Below are positions 43,962-53,905 of a stretch of 64,000 nt of DNA, in pieces (the first letter of the stretch is position 1; every line of letters begins with the position of its first letter). Origin of the DNA: an uncultured Rhizobiaceae group bacterium (GTDB lineage Bacteria; Pseudomonadota; Alphaproteobacteria; Rhizobiales; Rhizobiaceae); assembly GCA_937930635.1 (NCBI GenBank), contig CALHCF010000009.1, positions 132,702 through 196,701 of the forward strand, in the 5' to 3' direction. The notes below the pieces were generated by a model, which saw only the letters and a list, made by a program, of their open reading frames with translations, had not been told where the DNA came from and did not search any database. The translations under genes were made by a program, and so were the position numbers.

Positions 43962-44819
43962 TCAAATAGGGGCTGCTGAGGAGTTACCAGAATTGTCGAG
44001 CGCCGTGGCGATAGACCTTTTGGCCATTTCGCGGGTTTCGGCTGTCGCGGTCAGGATTTTCTCAGCCTTAAGAAAATCCAGAACGCCAATACCATTGACG
44101 GGAGGTGTGATCAGGACATGCGGGGGATGCATCTGACATTTCAACCGGGTTGTTGCCTGCATCATCAACTGGCTGGCTCCGGCAAGCGCCTCAATGCGGG
44201 TGGGGATTGAAGCTTCCGCCTGTTTGGGGCCGCCAACAACATCAACCGCAACGACAATGTCGGCCTTGTCGAGCAGCAATTCATAGGGCAAGGCGTTTTG
44301 AATCCCACCGTCTACCAGCGCCATGCCGTCCTTGTTGACGGGCCGGAAGATCGCAGGAAGGGCTGCGGACGCTCCCAGTGCCTCAACCAGATCGCCCTGC
44401 TCAATGACAATTGATCTTTGGCCATAAAAATCAGTCGCCAAGACCTGAAGTGGCGTTTCAAGAGCCTCAAAACTGTGTGGGATTTCCGACGGTAAAAACG
44501 CCTTCACCGCCCTTTGTGAATCAATATTGCCCAGCATGGTTCGAGGGCCGCTGAGCATTTCCCGGACGCTGGCAGGGCGCATTTTCCAAAAACGAGTGAG
44601 CACCGTTGCCGAGTCCGAAAATGTGCTGGTCACATATTCCCGGATTTCTTTGCCACGCATTCCGGCGGCCAGACCCGCTCCCATTATTGCACCAATGGAA
44701 GTGCCGCTAACGGCCACCGGGCGCAGCCCTAACTCGTCAATCGCTTCAATAACATGAATATGCGCCAGCCCCCGGGCGCCACCACCGCCCAGGGCCACCG
44801 CAACAGTTGGCTGGCTCAA
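43962..44819 (-). CDS. Patatin-like phospholipase family protein (RssA-like)
   Basis: 285-residue patatin-fold hydrolase. The oxyanion loop 'ALGGGGARGLAHIHVIEAID' is at the N terminus, the nucleophile elbow 'VSGTSIGAIMGAG' (G-T-S-I-G) carries the Ser, and 'LVDGGIQNALPYELL' holds the D-G-G catalytic Asp. Expected to hydrolyse acyl esters of phospholipids; exact substrate unknown. The ATG overlaps the stop of the upstream M16-family gene (ATGA), so it is co-translated with the two peptidase-like genes and may join them in envelope maintenance. Confidence 0.9.
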   Translation of the reverse strand: MSQPTVAVALGGGGARGLAHIHVIEAIDELGLRPVAVSGTSIGAIMGAGLAAGMRGKEIREYVTSTFSDSATVLTRFWKMRPASVREMLSGPRTMLGNIDSQRAVKAFLPSEIPHSFEALETPLQVLATDFYGQRSIVIEQGDLVEALGASAALPAIFRPVNKDGMALVDGGIQNALPYELLLDKADIVVAVDVVGGPKQAEASIPTRIEALAGASQLMMQATTRLKCQMHPPHVLITPPVNGIGVLDFLKAEKILTATAETREMAKRSIATALDNSGNSSAAPI

Positions 44820-46144
44820 GAGCCCTTTTGGCCGACCGTGATCACAGTCGGCTTTGCGCTGAGAAGTTTCGCAGCCACCCGCTTGGCATCTTCAATCGTG
44901 ACGGCGCGGATATAGTCGGCCCGTTTGTCGATATAATCGATGCCGAGGTTGGCTTCCTGAATAGCAACGAGAACACCGGCAATTTTGCTGGAAGTATCCA
45001 GATTCGCGATGGCATAGCTGCCGATGATGTATTTCTTCGCCTTTTCAAGCTCCTCAGGTGTTGGGCCTTCTTTCGCCATGCGGGCGATTTCAGCAAGGAT
45101 TACATCAAGCGTCTGCTTGGTGCGTTCATTGCGCGTTGCCGTGCCAGCACCGACAATACCGGCCGAATCATAGGTTCCAAGATAGGAATAAACACCGTAG
45201 GCAAGACCCCGTTTCTCCCGCACCTCACTGTACAGGCGCGACGAAAAGGACCCGCCACCCAGGACATAATTGACGAGATAGGCCGTGTAGAAATCAGGAT
45301 CGTCTCGTTTGATGCCTGGCATGGCAACCCGGATATTGGTCTGCGGGGTGGCAAACTCAATATGGATATCTTCACCGGACTCAAACGTTGCTTCGGGGAC
45401 TGGCGACAACTGTGCCTTTTCCGGCAAATCTCCAAAAACCTTGTCCAGCACAGCTTTGAGTTCATCCGGGTTAATGGCCCCCACAACACCGACCACCAGA
45501 TTATCGCGCGCGAAGACACGTTTGCGATAATCTTCCAGCGCTTTGCCGTCTAACGTTTTCAAGGTCTCGAAGGTACCCTGTGAGGGACGGGCATAAGGAT
45601 GCTTTTGGAAAACAGCCTCGTTCCACGCCTTGCTGGCAATCGCCTGCGGATTGGTTTCCTGGGCTTTCAGGCGGTTGAACTGGGCAGCCTTCATGCGTTC
45701 TATCGGCTCTGCGTCAAAACGCGGCTTGTTGATCATCAGGGCGGTTAGTTTGAACGCCTCATCTGCTGACGTCTTGAGCGTTTTGATGCTGCCGGAAAAA
45801 CGGTCGAAACCGGAGTTAAAGGAATAACTCATGCCGTTGTCTTCCAGAATTTCCTGCAGCTTCTGGCTTGGGATATCGCCGGCGCCCTCATCCAGCATTG
45901 TGGTCAGGAGCTGGGCTGTTCCCTCATAGCCCTTTGCATCCTGGGTTGAGCCACCCTTGAAGGAAAACGAAAGCGCAATCAGCGGCACCGTATAGTCTTC
46001 GACCAGCAATGCCTTGATGCCCTTGTCGCTGACGATTGTCTGAATATCGACCGCCCGAACCGCCGATGTCGTCAGGGCCAGAAAGGCGAGCGCCATGACA
46101 TTGAGCACGGCCAGCCGAAACTGAAATAATGATACGAATCTCAT
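44816..46144 (-). CDS. M16 family peptidase-like protein, exported, lacking the HxxEH zinc motif
   Basis: 442 residues with a signal peptide (cleavage near 'TSAVRAVDI'). It has the two-domain M16 fold: the region that should hold H-x-x-E-H reads 'DAKGYEGTAQLLTTMLDEG', so the zinc ligands are lost, while the R/Y substrate pair remains in 'EVREKRGLAYGVYSYLG'. This matches the inactive partner of heterodimeric bacterial M16 peptidases. It lies 5 bases after the active M16 gene and overlaps the patatin gene by 4. Likely periplasmic. Confidence 0.9.
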   Translation of the reverse strand: MRFVSLFQFRLAVLNVMALAFLALTTSAVRAVDIQTIVSDKGIKALLVEDYTVPLIALSFSFKGGSTQDAKGYEGTAQLLTTMLDEGAGDIPSQKLQEILEDNGMSYSFNSGFDRFSGSIKTLKTSADEAFKLTALMINKPRFDAEPIERMKAAQFNRLKAQETNPQAIASKAWNEAVFQKHPYARPSQGTFETLKTLDGKALEDYRKRVFARDNLVVGVVGAINPDELKAVLDKVFGDLPEKAQLSPVPEATFESGEDIHIEFATPQTNIRVAMPGIKRDDPDFYTAYLVNYVLGGGSFSSRLYSEVREKRGLAYGVYSYLGTYDSAGIVGAGTATRNERTKQTLDVILAEIARMAKEGPTPEELEKAKKYIIGSYAIANLDTSSKIAGVLVAIQEANLGIDYIDKRADYIRAVTIEDAKRVAAKLLSAKPTVITVGQKGS

Positions 46145-46149
46145 TGTAA

Positions 46150-47553
46150 CTAACCTTCCTTGGCGGTTTCTCGTGGTCCGGGAAGCAGATGTCCCGTCAC
46201 CGATCGCTTCAGTTTCAGAAACTTGCGTGCGGCTTTGTTCACATCATCGACTGTGACAGCGCCGATGCGCTGGGGCCAGCTTTCGATTTGCTCGATGGTC
46301 GAGCCAATCGCCAGCGAACCGCCATAGATGCGGGCCAGTGTTGCCTGACTGTCCTGGGAAAAGATTGCCGAGTTGATGAGCTTCTTTGTGGCGCGCTTTA
46401 CTTCTTTTTCCGTGACGCCGTTTTTGAGAAGTTCCGCGATAACCGCATCTGCTGCCGCCTCGACATCATCGAGTGTTTTGCCATTGCGGGGCGATCCATA
46501 CACACCGAACTCTGTCATGTCGTAGGAGCCGCCCTGATACCAGCCACCGGCGCTTGACGCGAGCTTCTGCTTCACAACCAGCTCCCTGTACATCCGGCTT
46601 GTGGTGGAACCGCCAAATATCTCTGAAAGCACTTCCAGAGCCTCGGCCTCACCCTTTTCGGCAAGACGATAGGAAGGCACCAGATATTGACGCTGGAAAG
46701 ACGGGGTGCGCACGCGGTGATCTGACATGGAGAGCCGCCGGGCAGCGCGCGGAGGTGGCTCGCTGGGGCGCATCCGTTCACCGGGTTCGGCGCGGCGTTT
46801 CACCTTGCCATAGGTCTTGATTGCCAGTTCTTTGACCCTGTCCGGCTCCACATCTCCGGCAACAACCAAAATGGCGTTATTGGGTGTGTAGAACTTATCG
46901 TAAAACGCGATGGCATCGTCCTTGTCCAGCGCATTTACCTCATGTTCCCAGCCTATGATCGGAATGCCGTAGTGATGGTTTTGATAAAGCGCTGCGCTCA
47001 TCGCCTCGCGTAGCAGGGAACCGGGGTTATTTTCTGTTCGCGCGTTGCGTTCTTCCTGCACCACGTCCCGTTCCGGCAAGATGATTTCATTGGTCAGCAC
47101 CAGGTTTTCCATCCTGTCGGCTTCCAACCGCATCATTTCTTCCAGGACTTCGGGGGTGATACGCTGAAAATATCCGGTGTAGTCGGTCGATGTAAAAGCA
47201 TTCTCCTGGCCGCCGATCTCGGCCACTTTCGCGGAGAACTCGCCATTTTTGGTGGTTTTTGTCCCTTTGAACATGAGATGTTCAAGATAGTGGGCAATGC
47301 CGGATTTTCCGGGCGGCTCGTCTGCCGAACCAACTTTGTACCACACCATATGGGTAACAACCGGTGCCCGACGATCAGGAATAACGACAACCTGCAAGCC
47401 ATTGTCCAGTTCGAAGGATGTGACTTTGGGGCCAAACTTCAGGGTTTCCTGTTCTTTGGCAGTTTCTGACGCAAAGGCAGAGAATGTCTGCGGAGCTAAA
47501 AACGCGGCTGTGGTCAAAAAGAGTGCTGAAACGGCGACCTTGGTTGAAAGCAT
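46150..47553 (-). CDS. M16 family zinc peptidase, exported, catalytic
   Basis: 467 residues with signal peptide (cleavage near 'SAFASETAK'). The inverted zinc motif H-x-x-E-H is 'GIAHYLEHLMFKGT' (His88, Glu91, His92), with the downstream acidic ligand expected in the 'VQEERNARTENNPG' region. The C-terminal R/Y pair region is less obvious. It forms a catalytic half that pairs with the inactive protein encoded next. Comparable pairs are widespread in alphaproteobacteria, often near ileS/lspA, and degrade peptides in the periplasm. Confidence 0.93.
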   Translation of the reverse strand: MLSTKVAVSALFLTTAAFLAPQTFSAFASETAKEQETLKFGPKVTSFELDNGLQVVVIPDRRAPVVTHMVWYKVGSADEPPGKSGIAHYLEHLMFKGTKTTKNGEFSAKVAEIGGQENAFTSTDYTGYFQRITPEVLEEMMRLEADRMENLVLTNEIILPERDVVQEERNARTENNPGSLLREAMSAALYQNHHYGIPIIGWEHEVNALDKDDAIAFYDKFYTPNNAILVVAGDVEPDRVKELAIKTYGKVKRRAEPGERMRPSEPPPRAARRLSMSDHRVRTPSFQRQYLVPSYRLAEKGEAEALEVLSEIFGGSTTSRMYRELVVKQKLASSAGGWYQGGSYDMTEFGVYGSPRNGKTLDDVEAAADAVIAELLKNGVTEKEVKRATKKLINSAIFSQDSQATLARIYGGSLAIGSTIEQIESWPQRIGAVTVDDVNKAARKFLKLKRSVTGHLLPGPRETAKEG

Positions 47554-47659
47554 TGCATAACCTTCTTTTTCTCAATGGTGCGTGTGATGTGTCAAAACTA
47601 CTGTGCTTTGACGGGTAATATAGGGCCGTATTGTGCCGGTGCACTTTAATTTTTTGTCA

Positions 47660-48220
47660 TCACCGACCTTGATACACAAAAAGACCTATTGCCGTGGCAC
47701 CAAAGCGGCGTTCATCGACCCTTTCAAACCCTTCCAGACGGTCCGGCAGATACCCTTCACTTTCTTCAAGCACCAGAAGAGAATCATCTGCCAGCCACCC
47801 TTCGCGCGCCAGTGCAAGAGCGGCCTGTTGGCCCAGTTGTTTTCTGTAGGGCGGATCAGCAAATACCAGATTGAACGGGCCAATCGTGCCGATTGAACCT
47901 GGACGGGTCGCGTCGCGGCGAAAGATCTTGGTTTCCCCCGTCAAACCAAGGTCCTCGATGTTGTTTCGCAACAACCCTCTGCCCTGCGCACTTTGTTCGA
48001 TGAAAACGCCAAAGCGCGCGCCCCTTGAGAGAGCTTCAAGCCCCAATGCTCCGGTTCCAGCGAAGACATCCAGCACGCGGGTTGCGTTCAGCTTGTCAGC
48101 AAAGCCATGAGAGAGAATATTGAACAGACTTTCGCGATTTCGGTCCGTGGTTGGACGAATTTCATTGTTGCGAGGCTCGGCAAGCCGGCGTCCCTTGAAC
48201 CTACCGCCGACGATCCGCAC
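47660..48220 (-). CDS. rsmD: 16S rRNA (guanine(966)-N(2))-methyltransferase RsmD
   Basis: Methylates G966 of 16S rRNA during 30S assembly. I start at GTG 48220, giving 186 residues beginning VRIVGGRFKGRRLAEP, the usual start of RsmD, with AGGGAAAG upstream. The frame is open far into rluB (to 48442) but that part is a shadow. SAM site 'VLDVFAGTGALGLEALSRGA' and catalytic 'NLVFADPPYRK' (D-P-P-Y) are both present. It overlaps the rluB stop by 20 bases. Confidence 0.95.
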   Translation of the reverse strand: MRIVGGRFKGRRLAEPRNNEIRPTTDRNRESLFNILSHGFADKLNATRVLDVFAGTGALGLEALSRGARFGVFIEQSAQGRGLLRNNIEDLGLTGETKIFRRDATRPGSIGTIGPFNLVFADPPYRKQLGQQAALALAREGWLADDSLLVLEESEGYLPDRLEGFERVDERRFGATAIGLFVYQGR

Positions 48221-49211
48221 CGGACTTTCCCTGATTACCGCCCCGCCTTCGCCCCTTGCCGGAGCGTTTACCGCTATCTCCCTTTTCTGCGTTTGTCCCG
48301 GAACGGTTTGGTTTAGTGTCCAGGCGAGAAAGCGGATCGACCTTGTTTTTTGGCCCTCTCTTTTTCGGCTTGGGAGATGGTTTTTCATCTTTTTTGGCAG
48401 GTTTTGCGAGTGGGGCGTCAAAATTGGCCCCTGATGCCACAATCAGCTTTTCTCCCAGTTGATCGCGCAGGGTTCTGCCCCGCACCTCACGCACTTCGCC
48501 GCGCGCGAGGTCGCCCAGCTGAAAAGGGCCGTAGGAGATGCGGATGAGGCGGTTAACTTCCAGATCCAATGCCGCGAGGACTTTCTTCACCTCACGGTTC
48601 TTGCCTTCCCGCATGGCAAAGGTGATCCAGACATTTGTTCCTTGCTCGCGCTCAAGCTGCGCTTCTATGGCACCGTACAAAACACCGTCAACAGCAATCC
48701 CTTCACTCAACCCGTCAAGTCGTTCCTGGGTTATGGAGCCGTGGGCGCGGACCCGGTAACGCCGCAACCACCCCGTCGAGGGGAGTTCCAGCGCGCGGGC
48801 GAGACCACCATCATTGGTCAGCAGGAGGAGACCTTCAGTGTTGATATCGAGACGACCGACCGAAAGAACCCGCGGCAGATCCTCGGGAAGACGCGAAAAA
48901 ACAGTCGGGCGCCCCTCCGGGTCGCGCGACGTTGTTACCTGACCGGAACGCTTGTGGTGGAGCCAGAGACGGGTCCGTTCAAGCGCTGGCAGGGGTTTGC
49001 CATCCACCTCGACCTTATCGCTCGGCTTGACCGTGAACGCGGGCGTTTGCAGCTTTTTGCCGTTGACAACGACCCTCCCCGCCTCGATCCAGCGCTCCGC
49101 ATCACGACGCGAGCACAATCCGGCCCGAGCGATACGCTTTGCGATACGCTGACTCGTTTCCTCATCTTCACCAAATGTTTCTGAGGCGGGTCTGTTGGTC
49201 CTGGCTTTCAT
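48201..49211 (-). CDS. rluB: 23S rRNA pseudouridine synthase, RluB/RsuA family
   Basis: 336 residues. An S4 RNA-binding domain ('KRIARAGLCSRRDAERWIEA') is followed by the pseudouridine synthase core with catalytic Asp in 'VLSVGRLDINTEGLLLLTND', and 'MREGKNREVKKVLAALDLEV'. The last about 80 residues are a basic, Lys/Arg/Gly-rich disordered tail, common in alphaproteobacterial forms and probably an RNA-binding aid. It modifies U2605 region of 23S rRNA. The gene is the first of a two-gene rRNA-modification unit with rsmD and diverges from tadA. Confidence 0.92.
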   Translation of the reverse strand: MKARTNRPASETFGEDEETSQRIAKRIARAGLCSRRDAERWIEAGRVVVNGKKLQTPAFTVKPSDKVEVDGKPLPALERTRLWLHHKRSGQVTTSRDPEGRPTVFSRLPEDLPRVLSVGRLDINTEGLLLLTNDGGLARALELPSTGWLRRYRVRAHGSITQERLDGLSEGIAVDGVLYGAIEAQLEREQGTNVWITFAMREGKNREVKKVLAALDLEVNRLIRISYGPFQLGDLARGEVREVRGRTLRDQLGEKLIVASGANFDAPLAKPAKKDEKPSPKPKKRGPKNKVDPLSRLDTKPNRSGTNAEKGDSGKRSGKGRRRGGNQGKSGADRRR

Positions 49212-49287
49212 AGTCCGTCCCTACCATCCGCTTTTCACTTGTGCGAGCGCGAAATGGGCTTAACAGTTCGCCAATCGCTTAAATTCA

Positions 49288-49749
49288 ATGGAGCGCCGGA
49301 GCTTGACCAGCGGGTTTATGGATACAGCATTTGCCGAAGCACGGCTGGCCGCGCTGCGCGGTGAGGTGCCCGTTGGAGCTGTAATGGTTCACAAGGGAGA
49401 AATTATCGCACAGGCCGGAAACCGCACCTTGGAGCTGCATGACCCAACCGCTCATGCCGAAATTCTGGTCATCCGCGAAGCTTGTGCGAATCTCAAAAGT
49501 CAGCGCCTGCCTGAATGCGATCTCTATGTGACGCTGGAACCCTGCACACAATGCGCGGCGGCGATTTCATTTGCTCGCGTTCGGCGCCTTTATTATGGCG
49601 CAGATGATCCAAAAGGAGGCGGTGTGGAAAACGGCGTTCGCTTTTTCAACCAGACCAGCTGCCATCACGCACCTGATATCTATGCAGGCATCGGCAGCGA
49701 GGAATCACGCCAAATCCTGCAAGAGTTTTTCCAATCCAGACGGAACTGA
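49288..49749 (+). CDS. tadA: tRNA-specific adenosine deaminase TadA
   Basis: Converts A34 to inosine in tRNA-Arg(ACG). 153 residues. The zinc-dependent deaminase motif 'TAHAEI' (His56, Glu58) and 'EPCTQCAAAI' (Cys86, Cys89) are intact. The C-terminal helix 'EESRQILQEFFQSRR' matches the tRNA-binding end of TadA. ATG at 49288 lacks a clear ribosome site; ATG at 49318 (MDTAFAEARLA) is an alternative start. It is divergent from rluB and convergent with the lipoprotein gene. Confidence 0.95.
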   Translation: MERRSLTSGFMDTAFAEARLAALRGEVPVGAVMVHKGEIIAQAGNRTLELHDPTAHAEILVIREACANLKSQRLPECDLYVTLEPCTQCAAAISFARVRRLYYGADDPKGGGVENGVRFFNQTSCHHAPDIYAGIGSEESRQILQEFFQSRRN

Positions 49750-49770
49750 GCAGCCCGTGCAGTGGGTTGG

Positions 49771-50520
49771 CTAATTGGTTTTTGCTTCAGCTTTCTTTGT
49801 GGTCTTTGAAGCCGTCTTTGTGGACTTTTTCTTGCTGGTCCCCAGAAGTTCACCAAGGCTGCCGAAAAGGCTCTTGTTCTTCTTTTTGTTGATGGTTTCG
49901 CGTTCACCGGTTTCCCCAATTGGCGCGGTGGAAGCCGGTGTGCGGTACTCTTTTGGTGGCTCTGTGAGATATTTGCGCGGGGCGGCACCGCGTGTACCAG
50001 AAACCTCAGCCTTACGTTTCAGAAATTCCGCACGCTGTCTGCGTTGTTCAGCCGGGCTGATTTCTTCCCACGCCTCACTGTTGGTGCTTGCTGCTGTTAC
50101 CGGCTTGCGTCTTGCAATGCGCTTACCATTTTCTGCACTGGCGCGGCGTGCTGCCACAATTTCCTCAGGCAGAGCAGTGCCATTGGCTTCGGCCTCTTCA
50201 ACGGACCGGGCCAGATCCTGTCTCCGCTCCTCCGGGTTTTGAGGGAAATAGGCAGATTCCTGATCAACCCGTTCGGCAGGAGATGGCAGTTCAGCAGTTT
50301 TGGGCGGCGGTACGAGCGTGGGACGCGACGAATAATCAATCGGCTTTTTCTTCTCACTTGTGCCCAAAGCAACCATGCTGGTCAGATCGGATACGAGTTG
50401 CTGCTCCTGCGATACGCCGGTACCATAGGTATAACCGCCGGCACTACATCCGGTGAGAACGCCCAGACCGGCCAGCGCCGCTACAGCCTTTATCGAAGTT
50501 TTGCCATGACGATTGATCAT
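49771..50520 (-). CDS. Predicted lipoprotein, alphaproteobacterial, repeat-poor and basic C terminus
   Basis: 249 residues from ATG 50520 (AGGGTGG upstream; a longer frame reaches 50631). A lipobox 'LGVLTGCSAGG' places Cys25 for lipid attachment. The mature part begins with Gln/Leu/Ser-rich 'SQEQQLVSDLTSMVALGTSE' and 'KKKPIDYSSRPTLVPPPKTA', then a charged helical region and a Lys-rich tail (KKKSTKTASKTTKKAEAKT). The 'IDY-x-x-RP-LV-PP' element recalls small lipoproteins next to ileS in Rhizobiales, possibly related to the BamF/DUF3035 group. Function not established. It lies 236 bases downstream of ileS on the same strand. Confidence 0.65.
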   Translation of the reverse strand: MINRHGKTSIKAVAALAGLGVLTGCSAGGYTYGTGVSQEQQLVSDLTSMVALGTSEKKKPIDYSSRPTLVPPPKTAELPSPAERVDQESAYFPQNPEERRQDLARSVEEAEANGTALPEEIVAARRASAENGKRIARRKPVTAASTNSEAWEEISPAEQRRQRAEFLKRKAEVSGTRGAAPRKYLTEPPKEYRTPASTAPIGETGERETINKKKNKSLFGSLGELLGTSKKKSTKTASKTTKKAEAKTN

Positions 50521-50662
50521 GTCATCCACCCTGAGTTTGAAAATCTTAACCCCGCCTGTCAGATCCGCCACAAAATTGCGGCCTAATTCCGACAGCGATG
50601 TCAGACTAAATGTCGACGACCCGCTTTGCAACTACACAAGCGTGTCATTCAGACCTAACACA

Positions 50663-50694
50663 CCCGGCAAGACCTAGCACATTGCGTTGCCGGG
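50663..50694. repeat. Inverted repeat downstream of ileS
   Basis: Eight-base arms CCCGGCAA and TTGCCGGG separated by 16 bases. It lies between the ileS stop and the lipoprotein start. No T-run follows on the minus strand, so it is a weak terminator or an RNA structure. Confidence 0.3.
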
Positions 50695-50756
50695 CTTAGT
50701 TAACGTTTTCCTACAGTTTGTTACCATCTTGACCGCCAAGACAATCAGAGGGGCAG

Positions 50757-53700
50757 TCAGCCTGCCTCGATTTCACGCATGGCAGCGGCGTCACGCAACG
50801 AAATGTCGGGATAATCCGGATCACTGCCGACTTCAGGCAGAATCCGCCACGAACGGGCGCATTTGGTTCCTTCTGCCATGTGGTTGACCACGGCCACGCC
50901 AGAAACCTCTTCAAGCGTAAAGGCATCAGCTGGTGCGCTGGCATCCGTAAGCTCGATCTGGCTGGTGATACAAATCTCAGCCATATCCAGACCATCCAAC
51001 GCTGCCATCAGACTGCTATCTGTAATGTGCACCACAGGCGCGGCTTCGAGTGACGATCCGATGCGGGCCGGGTCATCTTTTTCCAGCCGCCGAACGGTTT
51101 CCAGCGCCCCTGTAACCACACGCCGCACGGTGCGCACTTTGTGCCATTTAGCGGCCAGAACCTCATCATGCCATTGGGACGGAATATCGGGGAACTGACG
51201 CAGATGAACCGAGCCGCTGTCAGGATATCTCTCGCGCCACGCCTCTTCCATGGTGAAACACAGGAGCGGAGCCATCCATGCCGTCAGGCAATCAAACAAT
51301 TGCGAAACGACATAAAGCGCGGCTTTGCGGCGCACCGACGAGGGCGCATCGCAATAAAGGGCATCCTTGCGCACATCGAAATAGAAGGCCGACAGTTCGA
51401 CATTCATGAAATTTGAAAGCTGTGCAAAAACCCGTTTGAAATCAAAAGCATCATAGCCGTCTCGAACAGTCTGATCGAGTTCATGCAACCGGTGCAGCAT
51501 GAGCCGTTCAAGCTCCGGCATCTGATCCCAGGGAACGTCCTCCCCGCGATCATGCCCCAATGTGCCCAACATCCAGCGCAGGGTGTTGCGTAACTTGCGG
51601 TACGCATCAACTGCTGTTTTGATAACTTCTGGCCCGATGCGCTGATCTTCGGCATAGTCCACCGATGAAACCCAGAGACGCAGGATATCTGCACCATACT
51701 GATCGATCACCTTTTGCGGCTCGACAACGTTGCCAAGAGATTTCGACATCTTGCGGCCATCTTCTGCCATGGTGAAGCCATGGGTCAGTACCGTATCGTA
51801 CGGCGCCCTGCCCCGGGTACCGCAACTTTCCAGCAATGAAGAATGGAACCAGCCGCGATGCTGGTCGGAGCCTTCAAGGTAAAGGTCGGCCGGCCATTTC
51901 AGATCATCGCGCTGTTCCAGACAAAATGCGTGGGTGGACCCGGAATCAAACCAGACATCGAGAATATCATCGACTTTTTGCCATTTTTCAACGTCATCGA
52001 CGAAACCCTCAAGAAAGCGCTCCCGCGCACCATCTGCGTACCAGGCATCCGCCCCCTCTGCCTCGAAAGCGCCCCTGATACGAGCGGCAAGTTCATCCGA
52101 CCGCCCAAAGTCCGGGCCGGGAATGACCTGCCCGGTTTCTGTGTGACGAAACACCGAGATAGGCACGCCCCAGGCGCGTTGACGGGACAGTACCCAGTCT
52201 GGACGGTCGGCGATCATGCCTTGCAGCCGGGTTTTTCCGCGCTCGGGGACAAAACGGGTTTCGTCGATCGCCGCCAGCGCTGTTTGGCGCAAGGTGCCCA
52301 TATTGGACGCAGAGCCATCGCCAACAACACCATCCTTGTCCATATGGACAAACCATTGCGGCGTGTTGCGGAAGATGATTGGTTTTTTCGAACGCCAGGA
52401 ATGAGGATATTCATGCTTCAGGCGGCCCCGGGCAAACAGATTGTTGGCCTCGATCAAAGCTGTAATCACTTTCTGATTGGCATCACCTTTTTTGCCTTTG
52501 TCATCGATAACACGCGCCCCTTCAAAACCGGGAGCGTCTGAGGTGTAGGTGCCATCGTCAGCTACAGTGAAGGGGATGGCTGAGGAGATGCCCTGCTCTT
52601 CCAGTTGACGCGCATTCGCCATCCAGATTTCAAAGTCATCCCGGCCGTGACCGGGAGCCGTGTGCACAAAGCCGGTACCCGCATCATCGGTGACGTGATC
52701 GCCGGCAAGAAGCGGGACATCGAAGTCGTAGCCGCCGACGACGGTTTCGGCGAGAGGATGAGCAAGAGTCAAGTGTCGAAGAACTTGGTCATCTAACTCT
52801 TCAAGGAGATGGTATCCAAGTTTGGCTTTTTCAAAACACTCAGCCGCCAATTTTGATGCAAAGATAAGTTTGTCGCCGACTTGAGGCCCAAAATCATTTT
52901 CAGCACTTGTGATTTCATAGAGGCCATAAGAAATGCGGCCAGAAAAACACACTGCCCGGTTGCCGGGAATTGTCCATGGTGTAGTCGTCCATATGACAAC
53001 CGATGCATCGCGAAGCTGTTTCACGAGCCAAAGATCATCCGCGGTTGCAGGACCATCTTCGCCTTGACGGTGATCCGCAAGCTTCCAGATCCCCTCAAAT
53101 ATCGTTCCGTTGGAAGTTTCAATTTTCCTTATCGGAAACTTCACCCACACTGTATCGCTCTCGTAGGTTTCGTACTCGATCTCGGCTTCCGCCAGCGCGG
53201 TGCGTTCCACCACGCTCCACATGATCGGCTTCGACCCGCGATAGAGCTGGCCGGACTTTGCGAATTTCATCAGCTCGGCGGCGATGTGAGCTTCGGCCTT
53301 GTAGGCCATGGTCAGATATGGATCCTTGAAGTCGCCCGTCACGCCAAGGCGCTGAAATTCCTGTGTCTGGATCCCCACCCAATGAGCCGCGAAGTCACGG
53401 CATTCCTTGCGGAATTCATTGATTGGCACCTCATCCTTGTTCTTGCCTTTGGCGCGGTATTGTTCTTCGATCTTCCACTCGATAGGCAGGCCATGACAGT
53501 CCCAGCCGGGTACATAGTTTGAATCAAATCCCCGCATCTGGAATGAGCGGGTGATGATATCTTTCAGTATCTTGTTGAGCGCGTGGCCAATATGCAGATG
53601 GCCGTTGGCGTAAGGCGGACCATCATGCAGAACGTATTTTGGCCGCCCGGCCGCATCTTCCCGCAATTTCCTGTAGAGGTCCATTTCCTGCCACCAGGCA

Positions 53701-53801
53701 ATGATCTGTGGCTCTTTCTTCGGCAGACCGGCCCGCATGGGAAAATCGGTCTTGGGCAAAAAAAGTGTTTCGGAATAGTCTCTTGTCGTCGTGTCGGACA
53801 T
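50757..53801 (-). CDS. ileS: Isoleucyl-tRNA synthetase IleS
   Basis: Charges tRNA-Ile. 1014 residues from ATG 53801 ([13 protein letters not shown]); an upstream in-frame ATG at 53840 is not conserved-looking. The HIGH motif is '[13 protein letters not shown]' (68-77), the KMSKS loop is '[11 protein letters not shown]', and the editing (CP1) domain shows '[10 protein letters not shown]'. The C-terminal zinc finger of bacterial IleS is degenerate: '[20 protein letters not shown]' has one Cys where C-x-x-C is usual, a state also known in other alphaproteobacteria. Upstream 235 bases contain a possible hairpin. Confidence 0.97.
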   Translation of the reverse strand: MSDTTTRDYSETLFLPKTDFPMRAGLPKKEPQIIAWWQEMDLYRKLREDAAGRPKYVLHDGPPYANGHLHIGHALNKILKDIITRSFQMRGFDSNYVPGWDCHGLPIEWKIEEQYRAKGKNKDEVPINEFRKECRDFAAHWVGIQTQEFQRLGVTGDFKDPYLTMAYKAEAHIAAELMKFAKSGQLYRGSKPIMWSVVERTALAEAEIEYETYESDTVWVKFPIRKIETSNGTIFEGIWKLADHRQGEDGPATADDLWLVKQLRDASVVIWTTTPWTIPGNRAVCFSGRISYGLYEITSAENDFGPQVGDKLIFASKLAAECFEKAKLGYHLLEELDDQVLRHLTLAHPLAETVVGGYDFDVPLLAGDHVTDDAGTGFVHTAPGHGRDDFEIWMANARQLEEQGISSAIPFTVADDGTYTSDAPGFEGARVIDDKGKKGDANQKVITALIEANNLFARGRLKHEYPHSWRSKKPIIFRNTPQWFVHMDKDGVVGDGSASNMGTLRQTALAAIDETRFVPERGKTRLQGMIADRPDWVLSRQRAWGVPISVFRHTETGQVIPGPDFGRSDELAARIRGAFEAEGADAWYADGARERFLEGFVDDVEKWQKVDDILDVWFDSGSTHAFCLEQRDDLKWPADLYLEGSDQHRGWFHSSLLESCGTRGRAPYDTVLTHGFTMAEDGRKMSKSLGNVVEPQKVIDQYGADILRLWVSSVDYAEDQRIGPEVIKTAVDAYRKLRNTLRWMLGTLGHDRGEDVPWDQMPELERLMLHRLHELDQTVRDGYDAFDFKRVFAQLSNFMNVELSAFYFDVRKDALYCDAPSSVRRKAALYVVSQLFDCLTAWMAPLLCFTMEEAWRERYPDSGSVHLRQFPDIPSQWHDEVLAAKWHKVRTVRRVVTGALETVRRLEKDDPARIGSSLEAAPVVHITDSSLMAALDGLDMAEICITSQIELTDASAPADAFTLEEVSGVAVVNHMAEGTKCARSWRILPEVGSDPDYPDISLRDAAAMREIEAG

Positions 53802-53905
53802 GATGTCGTGCCATTTCATGAAGATACGGGCGTGGTCCAAGCAACAACACCCGAAAAAACTGACTGCGTCTGAATACTAAAAATACAGACCCAAATTCTT
53901 TCAAA

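Noticed and set aside
48221..48442. N-terminal extension of RsmD
   Set aside because: This part is antisense to nothing but lies inside rluB in another frame; RsmD begins at the conserved RIVGGRFKGRRL, with a ribosome site before GTG 48220.
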